64,000 bases of DNA, taken from NCBI RefSeq assembly GCF_018223745.1, contig NZ_CP073653.1, forward strand, positions 1,231,001-1,295,000, written 5' to 3'. Positions within the stretch are counted from its first letter, which is position 1; every line of letters starts with the position of its first letter. Shown piece by piece: positions 1 to 9,263 of this stretch. Under the pieces are notes generated by a model. It was given only the letters and a program-made list of their open reading frames with translations. It made no database searches and was not told the origin of the DNA. This stretch comes from Clostridium beijerinckii. GTDB lineage: Bacteria > Bacillota > Clostridia > Clostridiales > Clostridiaceae. Made by a program: the position numbers and the translations under genes.

Positions 1-1
1 T

Positions 2-232
2 GGAAGAGCATTAGTGCTTGAACCTAAAATAATGTGCTTTGATGAGCCAACTTCTGCACTAGATCCAGGACTAACTGGAGAAGTTGCAAATTTAATAAAG
101 CGTTTAAGTGAAAAAGGCATGAGTATGATGATTATAACTCATGATATGGACTTTGCTAAAAAAGTGTCAGATAGAATAGTATCAATGGATGCTGGAAAAT
201 TGCAAGAGGGTCTAATGTTCGAAGAAGAGTAG
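2..232 (+). CDS. Polar amino-acid ABC transporter ATP-binding protein (3' end only)
   Basis: The frame is open from the window edge, so only the last 76 or so residues are seen. The visible part begins at GRALVLEPK, just after where the ABC signature would be. It then has Walker B with the D-loop (MCFDEPTSALDP) and the H-loop histidine in IITHDMDFA. This order and spacing are typical of GlnQ/HisP-type ATPases that energise polar amino-acid import at the inner face of the membrane. The substrate cannot be told from this piece. A strong hairpin terminator follows within 15 bases, so this is the last gene of its operon. Confidence 0.85.
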   Translation, partial: GRALVLEPKIMCFDEPTSALDPGLTGEVANLIKRLSEKGMSMMIITHDMDFAKKVSDRIVSMDAGKLQEGLMFEEE

Positions 233-242
233 CTATATTAGG

Positions 243-272
243 ATTGAGGTTGAATTAAACCTCAATTTTTTT
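243..272 (+). terminator. Rho-independent terminator of the ABC ATPase operon
   Basis: A 9-bp perfect stem, ATTGAGGTT pairing with AACCTCAAT, is followed by a run of seven T. It lies 10 bases after the stop codon. Confidence 0.9.
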
Positions 273-420
273 AACAAATTATATATAAGTTAATAAAAGT
301 TTTGATATATTATAAATTGAGAAGGTTTAAATTTAACAATTTAATTGTAAGAATTAGTGTTGAAATATGTGGCAAAGTGTGGTATTATAAGAATGTAAGA
401 TAATTCAAGATTTAATCAAT

Positions 421-498
421 ACTGTACATTCGCCTCTGTTTCAGAGATTGGGTCTAGGTATCAGGTTATAATCTTTGGAAAAAGGGAGGATTTTTATA
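421..498 (+). promoter_or_regulatory. Structured 5' leader of the zinc-ribbon gene
   Basis: The bases ahead of the small zinc-ribbon gene hold a compact CTCTG-TTT-CAGAG hairpin. A GATT...AATC pair then encloses a G-rich stretch just before the ribosome site GGGAGGA (484-490). I did not match it to a known riboswitch. It could simply be a folded leader of the kind seen on cold-shock-type genes, which is inference. Confidence 0.3.
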
Positions 499-666
499 AT
501 GGAAGATAGAACTTTAGTATGTAAAGATTGTGGAAAGGAATTTGTTTTCACAACAGGAGAACAAGAATTCTACAAAGAAAAAGGATTTGACAACGATCCA
601 GTTAGATGTCCTGATTGTAGAAGAGCTAGAAAGCAACAAAGAAACAACAGAAACTTCGACAGATAG
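499..666 (+). CDS. Small zinc-ribbon protein
   Basis: A 55-residue protein. The ATG at 499 was chosen because GGGAGGA lies 8 bases upstream; an upstream TTG at 475 in the same frame lacks a ribosome site. Two CxxC pairs, CKDCGKEF near the start and CPDCRRAR around residue 37, make a four-cysteine zinc ribbon, and the C-terminal tail is rich in R, K, Q and N. Such small zinc-ribbon proteins are common in Firmicutes and of unknown function; the basic tail suggests nucleic-acid binding, which is inference. It is a single-gene unit with two terminators behind it. Confidence 0.8.
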   Translation: MEDRTLVCKDCGKEFVFTTGEQEFYKEKGFDNDPVRCPDCRRARKQQRNNRNFDR

Positions 667-675
667 TAAGTTGTT

Positions 676-711
676 GAGCCATAAGAGAAATCTTATGGCT
701 CTTTATTTTTT
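676..711 (+). terminator. Terminator of the zinc-ribbon gene
   Basis: A perfect 11-bp stem (GAGCCATAAGA / TCTTATGGCTC) with a GAAA tetraloop, followed by a T-rich tract. Confidence 0.93.
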
Positions 712-731
712 ATATAGAAAAATAAATTTTT

Positions 732-789
732 AGACGTAGGGAATTATAGTATTGATAGAAAACACTATAATTATCTGCGTCTTTTTTTC
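732..789 (+). terminator. Second hairpin terminator
   Basis: A long interrupted stem: AGACGTAG with CTGCGTCT outside and AATTATAGT with ACTATAATT inside, ending in seven T. It lies 20 bases after the first terminator and may end read-through transcripts. Confidence 0.75.
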
Positions 790-899
790 AACATAGATTA
801 TGTTGAAATTGATTCTTTATACTATAAAAATGTGCACTATTCTAAGAAAAAAGAAAAAATGCTTTATAATACATAAAAATATATATTAAACAAACAAAA

Positions 900-938
900 T
901 ACGAACTATATAAAAATAATATAAATATATAGTTCGTA
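900..938. promoter_or_regulatory. Inverted repeat upstream of purL, possible PurR-type operator
   Basis: Two perfect 12-bp arms (900-911 and 927-938) carry CGAAC and GTTCG cores 25 bases apart. Gram-positive PurR binds paired CGAAC-type boxes in inverted orientation upstream of purine genes, so this is a plausible operator. There is no T tract, so it is not a normal terminator. A putative -35 TTGACA follows at 976. The assignment rests on motif resemblance and position only. Confidence 0.4.
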
Positions 939-975
939 AAAACATAAATTAAATGAAAAATTAACATAAAATAGG

Positions 976-1176
976 TTGACAACATACGTGTTGAATGATA
1001 ATCTTATGGTATCGATACGAAAGTTAGTAGAGTGTTATCGGAAAACATTCGCCATTACGAAGGTGTAGTGAGTAGGTAAATGAAAAAAATAACAAGTATA
1101 ATATACAAGTATATTGACGCGGTATTTTTTGAATGCACCTAGGCTAAATCTCATAATATTTTTTGGAGGAATTAAA
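976..1176 (+). promoter_or_regulatory. purL promoter and about 165-nt leader
   Basis: TTGACA at 976-981 and GATAAT at 997-1002 form a candidate promoter with a short, 15-base gap. The leader after it contains a CGATA/TATCG pair and a CATTAC/GTAGTG hairpin near 1050-1075. It does not carry the conserved core of the guanine/adenine riboswitch or of the PRPP/ykkC class, so I leave its regulation open. The ribosome site TGGAGGA sits at 1164-1170. Confidence 0.45.
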
Positions 1177-4100
1177 ATGTTAAATATTAGAAGCGTATTC
1201 GTTGAAAAGAAAAAAGGATTTAATGTAGAAGCTCAAAGTTTATTAAATGATTTTAGAGATAACTTAGGAGTAACTGGATTAGAAGACGTAAGACTTGTTA
1301 ATAAATATATAATATCAGATATACCTGAAGAATATTATAATAAGGCTTTACATACAATTTTTTCTGAAGCAACAGTAGATGTAGTTTACGAATCAGAATT
1401 ACCAATGAATGAAGGAGAAGTAGCTTTTGGTGTAGAATATTTGCCAGGTCAATACGATCAAAGAGCAGATTCAGCTTCAGAATGTCTAGCTCTATTAACA
1501 GCAGAAGACAAGGTTGAAATAAAATCAGCTAAAGTAGTATTATTAAAAGGAAACCTTTCAAAAGATGATATTGAAAAAATTAAGAAATATTATATAAACC
1601 CAGTCGATTCAAGGGAAGTAGATATAAATAGCAAAGATTTATCATCACTTTCAAACATACCTAAAGATGTACAAATCTTAGATGGATTTACCAGCAAGAC
1701 ATTGGATCAATTAAAAGAATTTCATAGTGGACAAGGTTTGGCTATGAGTATTGATGATCTTCTTATGATTCAAGATTATTTCAAAGGAGAGAAAAGAGAT
1801 CCAAGTATAACTGAAATTAAAGTTATAGATACATACTGGTCAGATCACTGTAGACATACAACATTCTCAACTATATTAGAAGATATCCAAATTGAAGATA
1901 ATAAATATACAGCTCCAATAAAAGCAAGTTATGAAGGTTATATAAAATCTAGATCATATGTTTATGGCGAGAAAGAAAAGAATAAAACTCTTATGGATAT
2001 GGCAGTAATTGCTATGAAAGAACTTAGAAAAAGAGGAAAACTTGAAGATCTAGATATTTCCGAAGAAATAAATGCTTGTTCAATTAACGTGAAAATTGAA
2101 ACTGATAAAGGCATGGAAGATTACTTAGTAATGTTCAAGAATGAAACACATAACCATCCAACAGAAATTGAACCTTTTGGTGGAGCAGCAACATGTCTTG
2201 GTGGAGCTATAAGAGATCCACTATCAGGAAGAACTTACGTATATCAAGCAATGAGAGTTACAGGAGCAGCAGATCCAACAGTTCCAGTTGAAGATACATT
2301 AGAAGGGAAACTTCCTCAAAGAAAGATAACACTTGGAGCAGCTCATGGATATAGTTCATATGGAAATCAAATTGGTCTTGCAACAGGTCAAGTTGAAGAA
2401 GTATATCATCCAAACTATGCAGCAAAGAGAATGGAAGTTGGAGCAGTTATTGCAGCAGCACCTAAGGAAAATGTGGTAAGAGAAGAACCAGCTTTAGGAG
2501 ATGTTATTATCTTACTTGGTGGTAGAACTGGAAGAGACGGTGTTGGAGGAGCTACAGGTTCATCTAAGGAACATACAGTAGATTCACTTAATGAATGTGG
2601 AGCAGAAGTTCAAAAAGGAAATGCACCTACTGAAAGAAAGCTTCAAAGATTATTTAGAAATTCTAAAGTAGCAAAGATGATTAAGAGATGTAATGACTTT
2701 GGTGCAGGTGGAGTTTCAGTTGCAATTGGAGAACTTTGCAGAGGATTAGATATAGATTTAGATAAAGTTCCAAAGAAATATGAAGGTCTAGATGGAACAG
2801 AACTTGCGGTTTCAGAATCACAAGAAAGAATGGCAGTAGTTGTTAAGAAAGAAGATGCAGATGAATTTATAAGACTTTCAAACGATGAAAACTTGGAAGC
2901 CAATTTAGTTGCACATGTTACTGATACAGATAGACTTAGATTATTCTGGAGAGGTAAAAATATAGTTGATTTAAAGAGAATATTCTTAGATACAAATGGT
3001 GCAACTCAAAAGACAAATGTTACAGTTAAAGCTCCAGTTGATTATCCATATGTAGTAGCAGATATTGATGTTAAAGAAGAATGGATAAATAATTTAAGAA
3101 AATTAAATGTATCATCTCAGCAAGGATTATCAGAAAGATTTGATGCAACAATAGGACATGGAACAGTACTTATGCCATTTGGTGGTAAGTATGCAAAGAC
3201 TCCAGCAGAAGGAATGGCAGCTAAAATCCCAGTTCTAGATGGAGAAAGTGCAGATGCTACATTAATGACATTTGGATTTAATCCAGAATTAGGTACTTGG
3301 AGTCCATATCATATGGCATACTATGCAGTAATTGAAAGTATATCAAAACTTGTAGCTATGGGTGGAGATTACAGAAAAGCTAGGCTTACATTCCAAGAGT
3401 ATTTTGAAAGATTAGGATCAGAAAGCTCTAGATGGGGAAAACCATTTGCAGCATTGCTTGGTGCATATGAAGCTCAAATGGCATTTGAAACAGCAGCAAT
3501 CGGTGGTAAGGACTCAATGTCAGGAAGTTTTGGAGATTTAGATGTACCTCCAACATTAGTATCATTTGCTGTAGGAGTAGAAAAAGCTAGAAATATAATA
3601 TCACCAGAATTTAAAGAAGCAGGATCAAGTTTAGTTTTACTTCAAACTGAAAAACTAGAAGATGGAACTATAAATTTAGATAAGATTAAGAAGAACTTAG
3701 ACGTACTATATAACTTAATTCAAAGCGGAAAAGTAATTTCAGCATCTGCTGTTAAGTATGGTGGAGTTTCAGAAACTGTTACTAAAATGACACTTGGAAA
3801 TAGAATTGGTGCAGAAATTGAAAACTTAACAAAGGATGAGCTATTTGGATTTAACTATGGAACTATAGTACTAGAAGTTAAGAATGGTGTTAATGTAGAA
3901 GAAGAATTCAAAGAGTGTTTATATAAAGAAGTTGGTAAGACAATAAGTTCAGCAGTTATAATTTCTAAGGAATATGATTTGAATTTAGATATAGAAGCTT
4001 TAGAAAAAACATACGAAGAAAAATTAAGCTCAGTATTTAAAATTAAAACTGAAGATGTAGAAGGAAAAGTAGAAACAGTTTTATATGATAAGAAATCAAC

Positions 4101-4923
4101 ACTTTCTCCAGCAATTAAAGTAGCTAAGCCAAAGGTTGTAATTCCAGTATTCCCAGGAAACAACTGTGAATATGACTGTGCAAGAGCATTTGAAAAAGAA
4201 GGAGCAGAAGTAACTCAAGTAGTATTTAGAAATATTACTAAAGAAGCACTTAATGAATCTATTGAAAGACTTGCAAAAGAAATAAGTACTGCTCAAATTC
4301 TTATGATTCCAGGAGGCTTCTCAGCAGGGGATGAACCAGATGGTTCAGGTAAATTCATTGCCAATGCTCTTAGAAATGAAAAGATAAGCAATAGCGTGAT
4401 GGAATTACTTAAGAATAGAGATGGATTAGCACTTGGTATTTGTAACGGCTTCCAAGCGTTAATTAAATTAGGATTAGTACCATATGGCGAAATAGTTGAT
4501 ATTAAAGAAGATATGGCAACATTGACTTACAACAATATAAACAGACATATGTCTTCAATTATAAGTACAAAGGTTGTTTCAAATAAATCACCTTGGTTCA
4601 GTGAAGTTAATGTAGGAGATATACATTCAGTTGCAATCTCGCATGGTGAAGGAAGATTTGTTGCACCAGAAAGCTTAATTAAAGAATTAATTGCTAATGG
4701 TCAAGTGGCAACTCAATATGTTGACTTTGATGGAAATGTATCATTAAATATGCCGTTCAATCCAAATGGATCAATGTACGGAATAGAAGGTATAACAAGT
4801 CCAGATGGAAGAGTCTTAGGTAAGATGGCACATAGTGAAAGAATAGGAACAGATTTATATAGAAACATCCCAGGAGACTTTGATCAAAAGATCTTCAAAG
4901 CAGGAGTAGAATATTTTAAATAA
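1177..4923 (+). CDS. purL: Phosphoribosylformylglycinamidine synthase, single-chain
   Basis: Converts FGAR, ATP and glutamine to FGAM, step 4 of purine synthesis. At 1248 residues it is the large single-chain form, fusing the parts that Bacillus encodes as purS, purQ and purL. The N-terminal region is followed by two AIRS-like halves, with the ATP/FGAR motif FKNETHNHPTEIEPFGG near residue 320. The C-terminal class I glutaminase begins near residue 990 with VFPGNNCEYD and has the nucleophile in ALGICNGFQ around residue 1086. The ATG at 1177 has TGGAGGA 6 bases upstream; the in-frame extension back to 1114 has no ribosome site and is rejected. It heads the purine cluster. Confidence 0.96.
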   Translation: MLNIRSVFVEKKKGFNVEAQSLLNDFRDNLGVTGLEDVRLVNKYIISDIPEEYYNKALHTIFSEATVDVVYESELPMNEGEVAFGVEYLPGQYDQRADSASECLALLTAEDKVEIKSAKVVLLKGNLSKDDIEKIKKYYINPVDSREVDINSKDLSSLSNIPKDVQILDGFTSKTLDQLKEFHSGQGLAMSIDDLLMIQDYFKGEKRDPSITEIKVIDTYWSDHCRHTTFSTILEDIQIEDNKYTAPIKASYEGYIKSRSYVYGEKEKNKTLMDMAVIAMKELRKRGKLEDLDISEEINACSINVKIETDKGMEDYLVMFKNETHNHPTEIEPFGGAATCLGGAIRDPLSGRTYVYQAMRVTGAADPTVPVEDTLEGKLPQRKITLGAAHGYSSYGNQIGLATGQVEEVYHPNYAAKRMEVGAVIAAAPKENVVREEPALGDVIILLGGRTGRDGVGGATGSSKEHTVDSLNECGAEVQKGNAPTERKLQRLFRNSKVAKMIKRCNDFGAGGVSVAIGELCRGLDIDLDKVPKKYEGLDGTELAVSESQERMAVVVKKEDADEFIRLSNDENLEANLVAHVTDTDRLRLFWRGKNIVDLKRIFLDTNGATQKTNVTVKAPVDYPYVVADIDVKEEWINNLRKLNVSSQQGLSERFDATIGHGTVLMPFGGKYAKTPAEGMAAKIPVLDGESADATLMTFGFNPELGTWSPYHMAYYAVIESISKLVAMGGDYRKARLTFQEYFERLGSESSRWGKPFAALLGAYEAQMAFETAAIGGKDSMSGSFGDLDVPPTLVSFAVGVEKARNIISPEFKEAGSSLVLLQTEKLEDGTINLDKIKKNLDVLYNLIQSGKVISASAVKYGGVSETVTKMTLGNRIGAEIENLTKDELFGFNYGTIVLEVKNGVNVEEEFKECLYKEVGKTISSAVIISKEYDLNLDIEALEKTYEEKLSSVFKIKTEDVEGKVETVLYDKKSTLSPAIKVAKPKVVIPVFPGNNCEYDCARAFEKEGAEVTQVVFRNITKEALNESIERLAKEISTAQILMIPGGFSAGDEPDGSGKFIANALRNEKISNSVMELLKNRDGLALGICNGFQALIKLGLVPYGEIVDIKEDMATLTYNNINRHMSSIISTKVVSNKSPWFSEVNVGDIHSVAISHGEGRFVAPESLIKELIANGQVATQYVDFDGNVSLNMPFNPNGSMYGIEGITSPDGRVLGKMAHSERIGTDLYRNIPGDFDQKIFKAGVEYFK

Positions 4924-4990
4924 AAGTTGAAAGTTAGCATTGCTTGCTGATTGCTAACTCTCAATTAGATGAAAGATGCAGAATATAAAA

Positions 4991-5038
4991 ATAGTTATAT
5001 ATTTAAAAATTTAAATAGTTATATATTTAAAAATTTAA
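4991..5038. repeat. 24-bp tandem repeat, two perfect units
   Basis: Two identical adjacent 24-bp AT-only-plus-G units are followed by a degraded third unit beginning ATAGGTATATAT. Probably slippage-generated; no coding potential. Confidence 0.8.
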
Positions 5039-5186
5039 ATAGGTATATATGTAAGAAGTTAAATTTTTAAATATGTACAAAGTTAAGTATATAAATATTT
5101 AAAAAGATAAATATGAAGATATGTAAATAGATAAATATATAAATATGTAAATATTTATAGTTGTAATGCGGGTTACGGGTATTTAA

Positions 5187-5256
5187 AGGAAACTCGACTC
5201 ACGTTCGTTCGCTGAGTAAGTTCGAAGAGCGAAATCAAAGATTTCGATTCTCACTT
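5187..5256. repeat. Family B palindromic repeat, copy 1
   Basis: The sequence begins GGAAACTCGACTCAC and ends in a hairpin CGAAATC-AAA-GATTTCG followed by ATTCTCACTT. Closely related copies are seen at 45756-45827 (same strand) and 14464-14520 (opposite strand). The terminal hairpin changes bases on both arms between copies (CGAAATC/GATTTCG here, CCAAAT/ATTTGG at 45795), suggesting that the fold is kept. Confidence 0.75.
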
Positions 5257-5332
5257 ATAATGCGGGGTACAGCCCTTAAGAGAAATATATAAATGTATTA
5301 ATAGGAACATTACAAAAACAGGAGGCTTAAAA

Positions 5333-5812
5333 ATGCAGGTAGCAATATTTTTTGGAAGTAAATCAGACACAGAAGTTATGAGAGGAGCGGCAAATGCTTT
5401 AAAGGAATTTGGAGTAGAGTACAAAGCGTTTATACTTTCAGCTCATAGAGTGCCAGAAAAGTTAGAAGAAACATTAGAAGAAATTCAAGCTCAAGGATGT
5501 CAAGTTATTATAGCTGGAGCAGGGCTTGCAGCACATTTACCAGGAGTAATAGCATCAAAGACAATACTTCCTGTAATAGGAGTTCCAGTTAAGGCAGCTC
5601 TTGAAGGTGTTGATGCATTATATTCTATAGTACAAATGCCAAAGTCAATCCCAGTTGCAACTGTTGGTATAAATAACAGCTACAATGCAGGAATGTTAGC
5701 GGTTCAAATGTTATCAGTTAATAATGATGAATTAAAAAATAAATTAAAAGAATTCAGATTAAATATGAAGAAAAAATTCATTGAGGAAAATGCGGAAGGG
5801 GTAGAACTATAA
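5333..5812 (+). CDS. purE: N5-carboxyaminoimidazole ribonucleotide mutase
   Basis: Class I PurE, 159 residues, the normal length. It moves the carboxyl group of N5-CAIR to give CAIR. The family motifs are clear: [10 protein letters not shown] near the N-terminus, SAHRVPE around residue 39, and [14 protein letters not shown] around residue 63. It has a good ribosome site (AGGAGG, 5321-5326) and its stop codon overlaps the purC start as TAATG, implying translational coupling. No purK is seen in this cluster, so the N5-CAIR synthetase must be elsewhere, or carboxylation occurs without it. Confidence 0.95.
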   Translation: MQVAIFFGSKSDTEVMRGAANALKEFGVEYKAFILSAHRVPEKLEETLEEIQAQGCQVIIAGAGLAAHLPGVIASKTILPVIGVPVKAALEGVDALYSIVQMPKSIPVATVGINNSYNAGMLAVQMLSVNNDELKNKLKEFRLNMKKKFIEENAEGVEL

Positions 5813-6519
5813 TGGAAAAATTAGAAATGTTATATGAAGGAAAAGCAAAGAAAATTTACGCAACAGATAAGGCTGATGAAGTAATTGTATATTACAAAGA
5901 CGATGCTACAGCATTCAATGGAGAAAAGAAAGGCCAAATCGAAGATAAAGGTATAATGAATAATGCTATAACTTCAGTATTATTTGAAATATTAGAAAAA
6001 GCAGGAGTTAAAACTCATTTTATAGAGAAACTAAATGATAGAGAACAATTATGTAAAAAGGTTGAAATAGTACCACTTGAAGTAATAGTTAGAAATGTTG
6101 CAGCAGGAAGCATGGCTAAGAGATTAGGTCTTGAAGAAGGATTTAAACTTAAGACTACTGTATTTGAATTATCATATAAAGATGACTCATTAGGAGATCC
6201 ATTAATAAATGATTATCATGCAGTTGGAATTGGTGCAACTACTTTTGAAGAATTAAAAGTAATCTATGATATGACAGCAAAAATTAATGACACTCTTAAA
6301 GCTGTATTTAAAGAACAAAACATAAACTTAATTGACTTTAAAGTTGAATTTGGTAGATGTGCTGATGGAACAATAGTTTTAGCTGATGAAATATCACCAG
6401 ACACTTGTAGATTCTGGGATGCAACAACAGGAGAAAAATTAGATAAAGATAGATTCAGAAGAGACTTAGGTAATGTTAAAGATGCTTATGTTGAAATATT
6501 AAAGAGAATTTCTAAGTAG
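5812..6519 (+). CDS. purC: SAICAR synthetase
   Basis: Joins CAIR and aspartate using ATP. The 235-residue protein opens with [13 protein letters not shown], the conserved nucleotide-binding start. It carries [15 protein letters not shown] around residue 92 and [12 protein letters not shown] near residue 200, all hallmarks of PurC. It overlaps purE by one base and shares its transcript. Confidence 0.96.
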   Translation: MEKLEMLYEGKAKKIYATDKADEVIVYYKDDATAFNGEKKGQIEDKGIMNNAITSVLFEILEKAGVKTHFIEKLNDREQLCKKVEIVPLEVIVRNVAAGSMAKRLGLEEGFKLKTTVFELSYKDDSLGDPLINDYHAVGIGATTFEELKVIYDMTAKINDTLKAVFKEQNINLIDFKVEFGRCADGTIVLADEISPDTCRFWDATTGEKLDKDRFRRDLGNVKDAYVEILKRISK

Positions 6520-6776
6520 TATATATTTAGAATCAAATTTACTATAAAATTTATATTAGAATGCAATTAGCAATGCACAATGAGGGAACTAAGTTCGCAG
6601 AGGAAGGTTGAGAATTCGTACATTAAGTCTTGAGTGTTATTTTGAATTCTCATTTCTCTGATGAAGTTTGATGAATTATGTGATTTAGAAGTCAAAAAAA
6701 ATTTCATCCTTAATTGTGCATTAGTTCTCATGTATTTTAAGTTTTTCAAAAATAGATTAGTGAAAGGATTGTATAG
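6520..6776. other. purC-purF spacer with degraded repeat
   Basis: No gene seen. Bases 6578-6660 resemble a decayed family B palindrome (AAGTTCGCAGAGGAAG, with a GAATTC...GAATTC hairpin). It is embedded in GCAATGCACAATG and TTAATTGTGCATTAG fragments of the heptamer-type family C. A ribosome site GAAAGGA precedes purF. Confidence 0.5.
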
Positions 6777-8192
6777 ATGAGTAATCCGAATTTTGAATTA
6801 ATAATGGATCCAAGTAATGATAAATTTAAGGATGAGTGTGGGGTATTTGGAGTATATACTAATAAGCCAATAGATGTAGCATCAATGACTTACTATGGAC
6901 TTTATGCTCTTCAACATAGAGGGCAGGAAAGTGCTGGAATTGCAGTAGCAGATGGTGAAAAAATTGACATACATAAAGGATTAGGTTTAATAACTGAAGC
7001 ATTTAAGCAGGAAGATTTACAAAAGCTAAAAGGTCATATAGCTATAGGCCACGTAAGATATTCAACTGCTGGTGGAAAAGGCATTGAAAATGCTCAGCCA
7101 ATACTCGTTTCATCAAAGATGGGACCAATAGCTATGGCTCATAACGGAACTTTAGTAAATGCAGATGTAATAAAAGAATTGCTTGAAGATGGAGGACAAA
7201 TTTTCCATACTACAACAGATTCTGAAGTAATTGCATGTCTTATAGCAAGAAGTGCAAAAAAAGGTTTTGCAAAAGCAGTAGTTGATGCTATGTCAGCTGT
7301 TAGAGGTTCATTTGCATTAACTATTATGTCAAAGGATAGATTAATTGGGGCTAGAGATCCACATGGAATTAGACCGCTTTCGTTGGGGAAAATTGAAGAA
7401 GGTTACATTCTAACTTCAGAAAGCTGCGCTTTAGATGCAATAGGTGCTGAATTTGTAAGGGATATAGAACCAGGAGAAATAGTTATAATAGATAGTGAAG
7501 GAATACAATCATACAGATATTCTGAAAATACTAAATGTCAGACATGTGCTTTTGAATATATTTATTTTGCTAGACCAGACTCTAGAATTGATGGGCTTGA
7601 AGTTCATACAACAAGAGTTAAAGCAGGAGAACAGTTATATAAAGAGCATCCATTAGATGCAGATGTTGTTATAGCAGTTCCAGACTCTGGAATACCAGCA
7701 GCTATTGGATATGCAAAGGCTTCTGGTATACCTTATGATACTGGATTTATTAAAAACAGATACGTTGGAAGAACTTTTATATCGCCATCTCAAGAAATTA
7801 GAGAAAGAGCAGTTGCAGTAAAGTTAAATCCACTAAAATCAAACTTAGAAGGAAAAAGAGTTATACTTATTGATGACTCAGTAGTAAGAGGCACTACATC
7901 AAAACATTTAGTTGAATCACTTAGACGTGTAGGTGTAAAAGAAGTTAGTTTCTTACTAGCATCACCAAGTGTTAAGTATCCATGTTATTTTGGAATAGAT
8001 ACACCTTATAGAAGTGAGCTTGTTGCTGCTAATAATACTATAGAAGAGATTAGAGATATGATTGGAGCAGATTATTTAGGATATCTAAGTGAAGAAGGCG
8101 TTTATAAGAGCTGCGGTGATAGAGAAGAATTTTGTATGGGATGCTTTAATGGAGTTTACCCAGTTGCAACACCAGTAGAGAAAGAGATATAG
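6777..8192 (+). CDS. purF: Amidophosphoribosyltransferase
   Basis: Makes phosphoribosylamine from PRPP and glutamine, the first committed step. The 471-residue protein has a 20-residue propeptide ending ...FKDE before Cys21, the N-terminal nucleophile of the class II glutaminase (CGVFGVY). The PRPP loop is VILIDDSVVRGTTSKH near residue 362. Cysteines in CQTCAF, YPCYFG and GDREEFCMGCFNG match the iron-sulfur type of PurF known from Bacillus. Feedback by purine nucleotides is expected for the family. Confidence 0.96.
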   Translation: MSNPNFELIMDPSNDKFKDECGVFGVYTNKPIDVASMTYYGLYALQHRGQESAGIAVADGEKIDIHKGLGLITEAFKQEDLQKLKGHIAIGHVRYSTAGGKGIENAQPILVSSKMGPIAMAHNGTLVNADVIKELLEDGGQIFHTTTDSEVIACLIARSAKKGFAKAVVDAMSAVRGSFALTIMSKDRLIGARDPHGIRPLSLGKIEEGYILTSESCALDAIGAEFVRDIEPGEIVIIDSEGIQSYRYSENTKCQTCAFEYIYFARPDSRIDGLEVHTTRVKAGEQLYKEHPLDADVVIAVPDSGIPAAIGYAKASGIPYDTGFIKNRYVGRTFISPSQEIRERAVAVKLNPLKSNLEGKRVILIDDSVVRGTTSKHLVESLRRVGVKEVSFLLASPSVKYPCYFGIDTPYRSELVAANNTIEEIRDMIGADYLGYLSEEGVYKSCGDREEFCMGCFNGVYPVATPVEKEI

Positions 8193-8261
8193 ACATCTAA
8201 GGCACATTCATCTATTGTTTTTTGAATATGTCAATAGCATTTTGAAAGGTGGAGTTAATAA

Positions 8262-9263
8262 ATGATTACTTACAAAGAAGCGGGAGTTAACATAGAAGAA
8301 GGATATAAATCAGTTAAGCTTATAAAAGAATATGCAGCAAGAACTATGAGTCAATATGTTTTAAATGGTCTTGGAAGTTTTGCTGGGATGGTTGAATTAC
8401 CATCAGGCTATGAAAAACCAGTTTTAGTTTCTGGAACTGATGGAGTAGGAACTAAACTAGAAATCGCATTTAAGAACAAGAAGTACGATACAGTTGGTAT
8501 TGACTGCGTAGCTATGTGCGTAAATGATATTTTATGCCATGGGGCAAAACCATTATTTTTCTTAGATTATATAGCTTGTGGGAAGCTTGAAGCTGAAGTT
8601 GCAGCAGATTTAGTTAAAGGTATATCGGATGGATGCGTTGATTCTGACTGTGCCTTAATTGGTGGAGAAACAGCTGAAATGCCTGGATTCTATTCAGATG
8701 GAGAATATGATATGGCTGGATTTGCAGTTGGTATAGCTGATAAAGATAAGATTATTAATGGAAGCAATATTAAAGATGGAGATAAGTTGATTGGTATAGC
8801 CTCTTCTGGAATACATTCTAATGGATATTCATTAATCAGAAAAGTATTCCCAGATTTAAATGAAGAATTTAATGGTGAAGAAGTATGGAAGACATTAATT
8901 ACACCAACTAAGATTTATGTAAAACCAGTACTTAAATTGTTAGAAAGCTATGAGATTAAAGGTATGGCTCATGTTACAGGTGGTGGATTTATAGAAAATG
9001 TTCCAAGAATGTTTAATGGTGGGGACTTCACAGCTGTAATTAACAAAGATTCATATCCACTTCCAGCTATATTTGAAAGAATCATTGAAAAAGGTGTAGA
9101 CAAGGAGCATATGTATAACACTTTTAACATGGGAATAGGGTTTGTTCTTGCTGTTAAAGATGAAGATGTGGAACCTATTATAAAGGCTTTAGTAGAAATG
9201 GGAGAAAAAGCTTATGAAATAGGATACGTAACATCTGGGGGTGAAGGTATTTGTTTAAAATAG
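8262..9263 (+). CDS. purM: AIR synthetase
   Basis: Closes the imidazole ring of FGAM with ATP to give AIR. At 333 residues it is typical in length. Motifs VLVSGTDGVGTKLEIA (about residue 55) and LIGGETAEMPGFYSDGEYD (about residue 132) are the ATP and substrate loops of PurM, and VTGGGFIENVPRM lies near residue 240. The start has GGTGGAG 8 bases upstream. Its 3' end overlaps purN by 13 bases. Confidence 0.96.
   Translation: MITYKEAGVNIEEGYKSVKLIKEYAARTMSQYVLNGLGSFAGMVELPSGYEKPVLVSGTDGVGTKLEIAFKNKKYDTVGIDCVAMCVNDILCHGAKPLFFLDYIACGKLEAEVAADLVKGISDGCVDSDCALIGGETAEMPGFYSDGEYDMAGFAVGIADKDKIINGSNIKDGDKLIGIASSGIHSNGYSLIRKVFPDLNEEFNGEEVWKTLITPTKIYVKPVLKLLESYEIKGMAHVTGGGFIENVPRMFNGGDFTAVINKDSYPLPAIFERIIEKGVDKEHMYNTFNMGIGFVLAVKDEDVEPIIKALVEMGEKAYEIGYVTSGGEGICLK

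Larger units (their letters stand above)
4924..5332. other. purL-purE spacer with tandem repeat and family B palindrome
   Basis: No gene seen. A GTTAGCA/TGCTAAC hairpin follows purL without a T tract. Bases 4991-5038 are two perfect copies of a 24-bp AT unit beginning ATAGTTATATAT, with decayed further copies to about 5150. A family B palindrome lies at 5187-5256, bracketed by near-direct repeats starting TAATGCGG (5164 and 5258). purE then begins behind AGGAGG. Confidence 0.7.

Noticed and set aside
990..1100. Purine or PRPP riboswitch in the purL leader
   Set aside because: Neither the guanine/adenine aptamer core nor the conserved ykkC/PRPP blocks can be found; only generic hairpins are present.
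3855..4296. Antisense frames within purL
   Set aside because: Shadows of the strongly conserved purL gene; low-complexity translations without family matches.
6567..6749. 60-codon minus-strand frame between purC and purF
   Set aside because: Composed of family B and C repeat fragments; no ribosome site.
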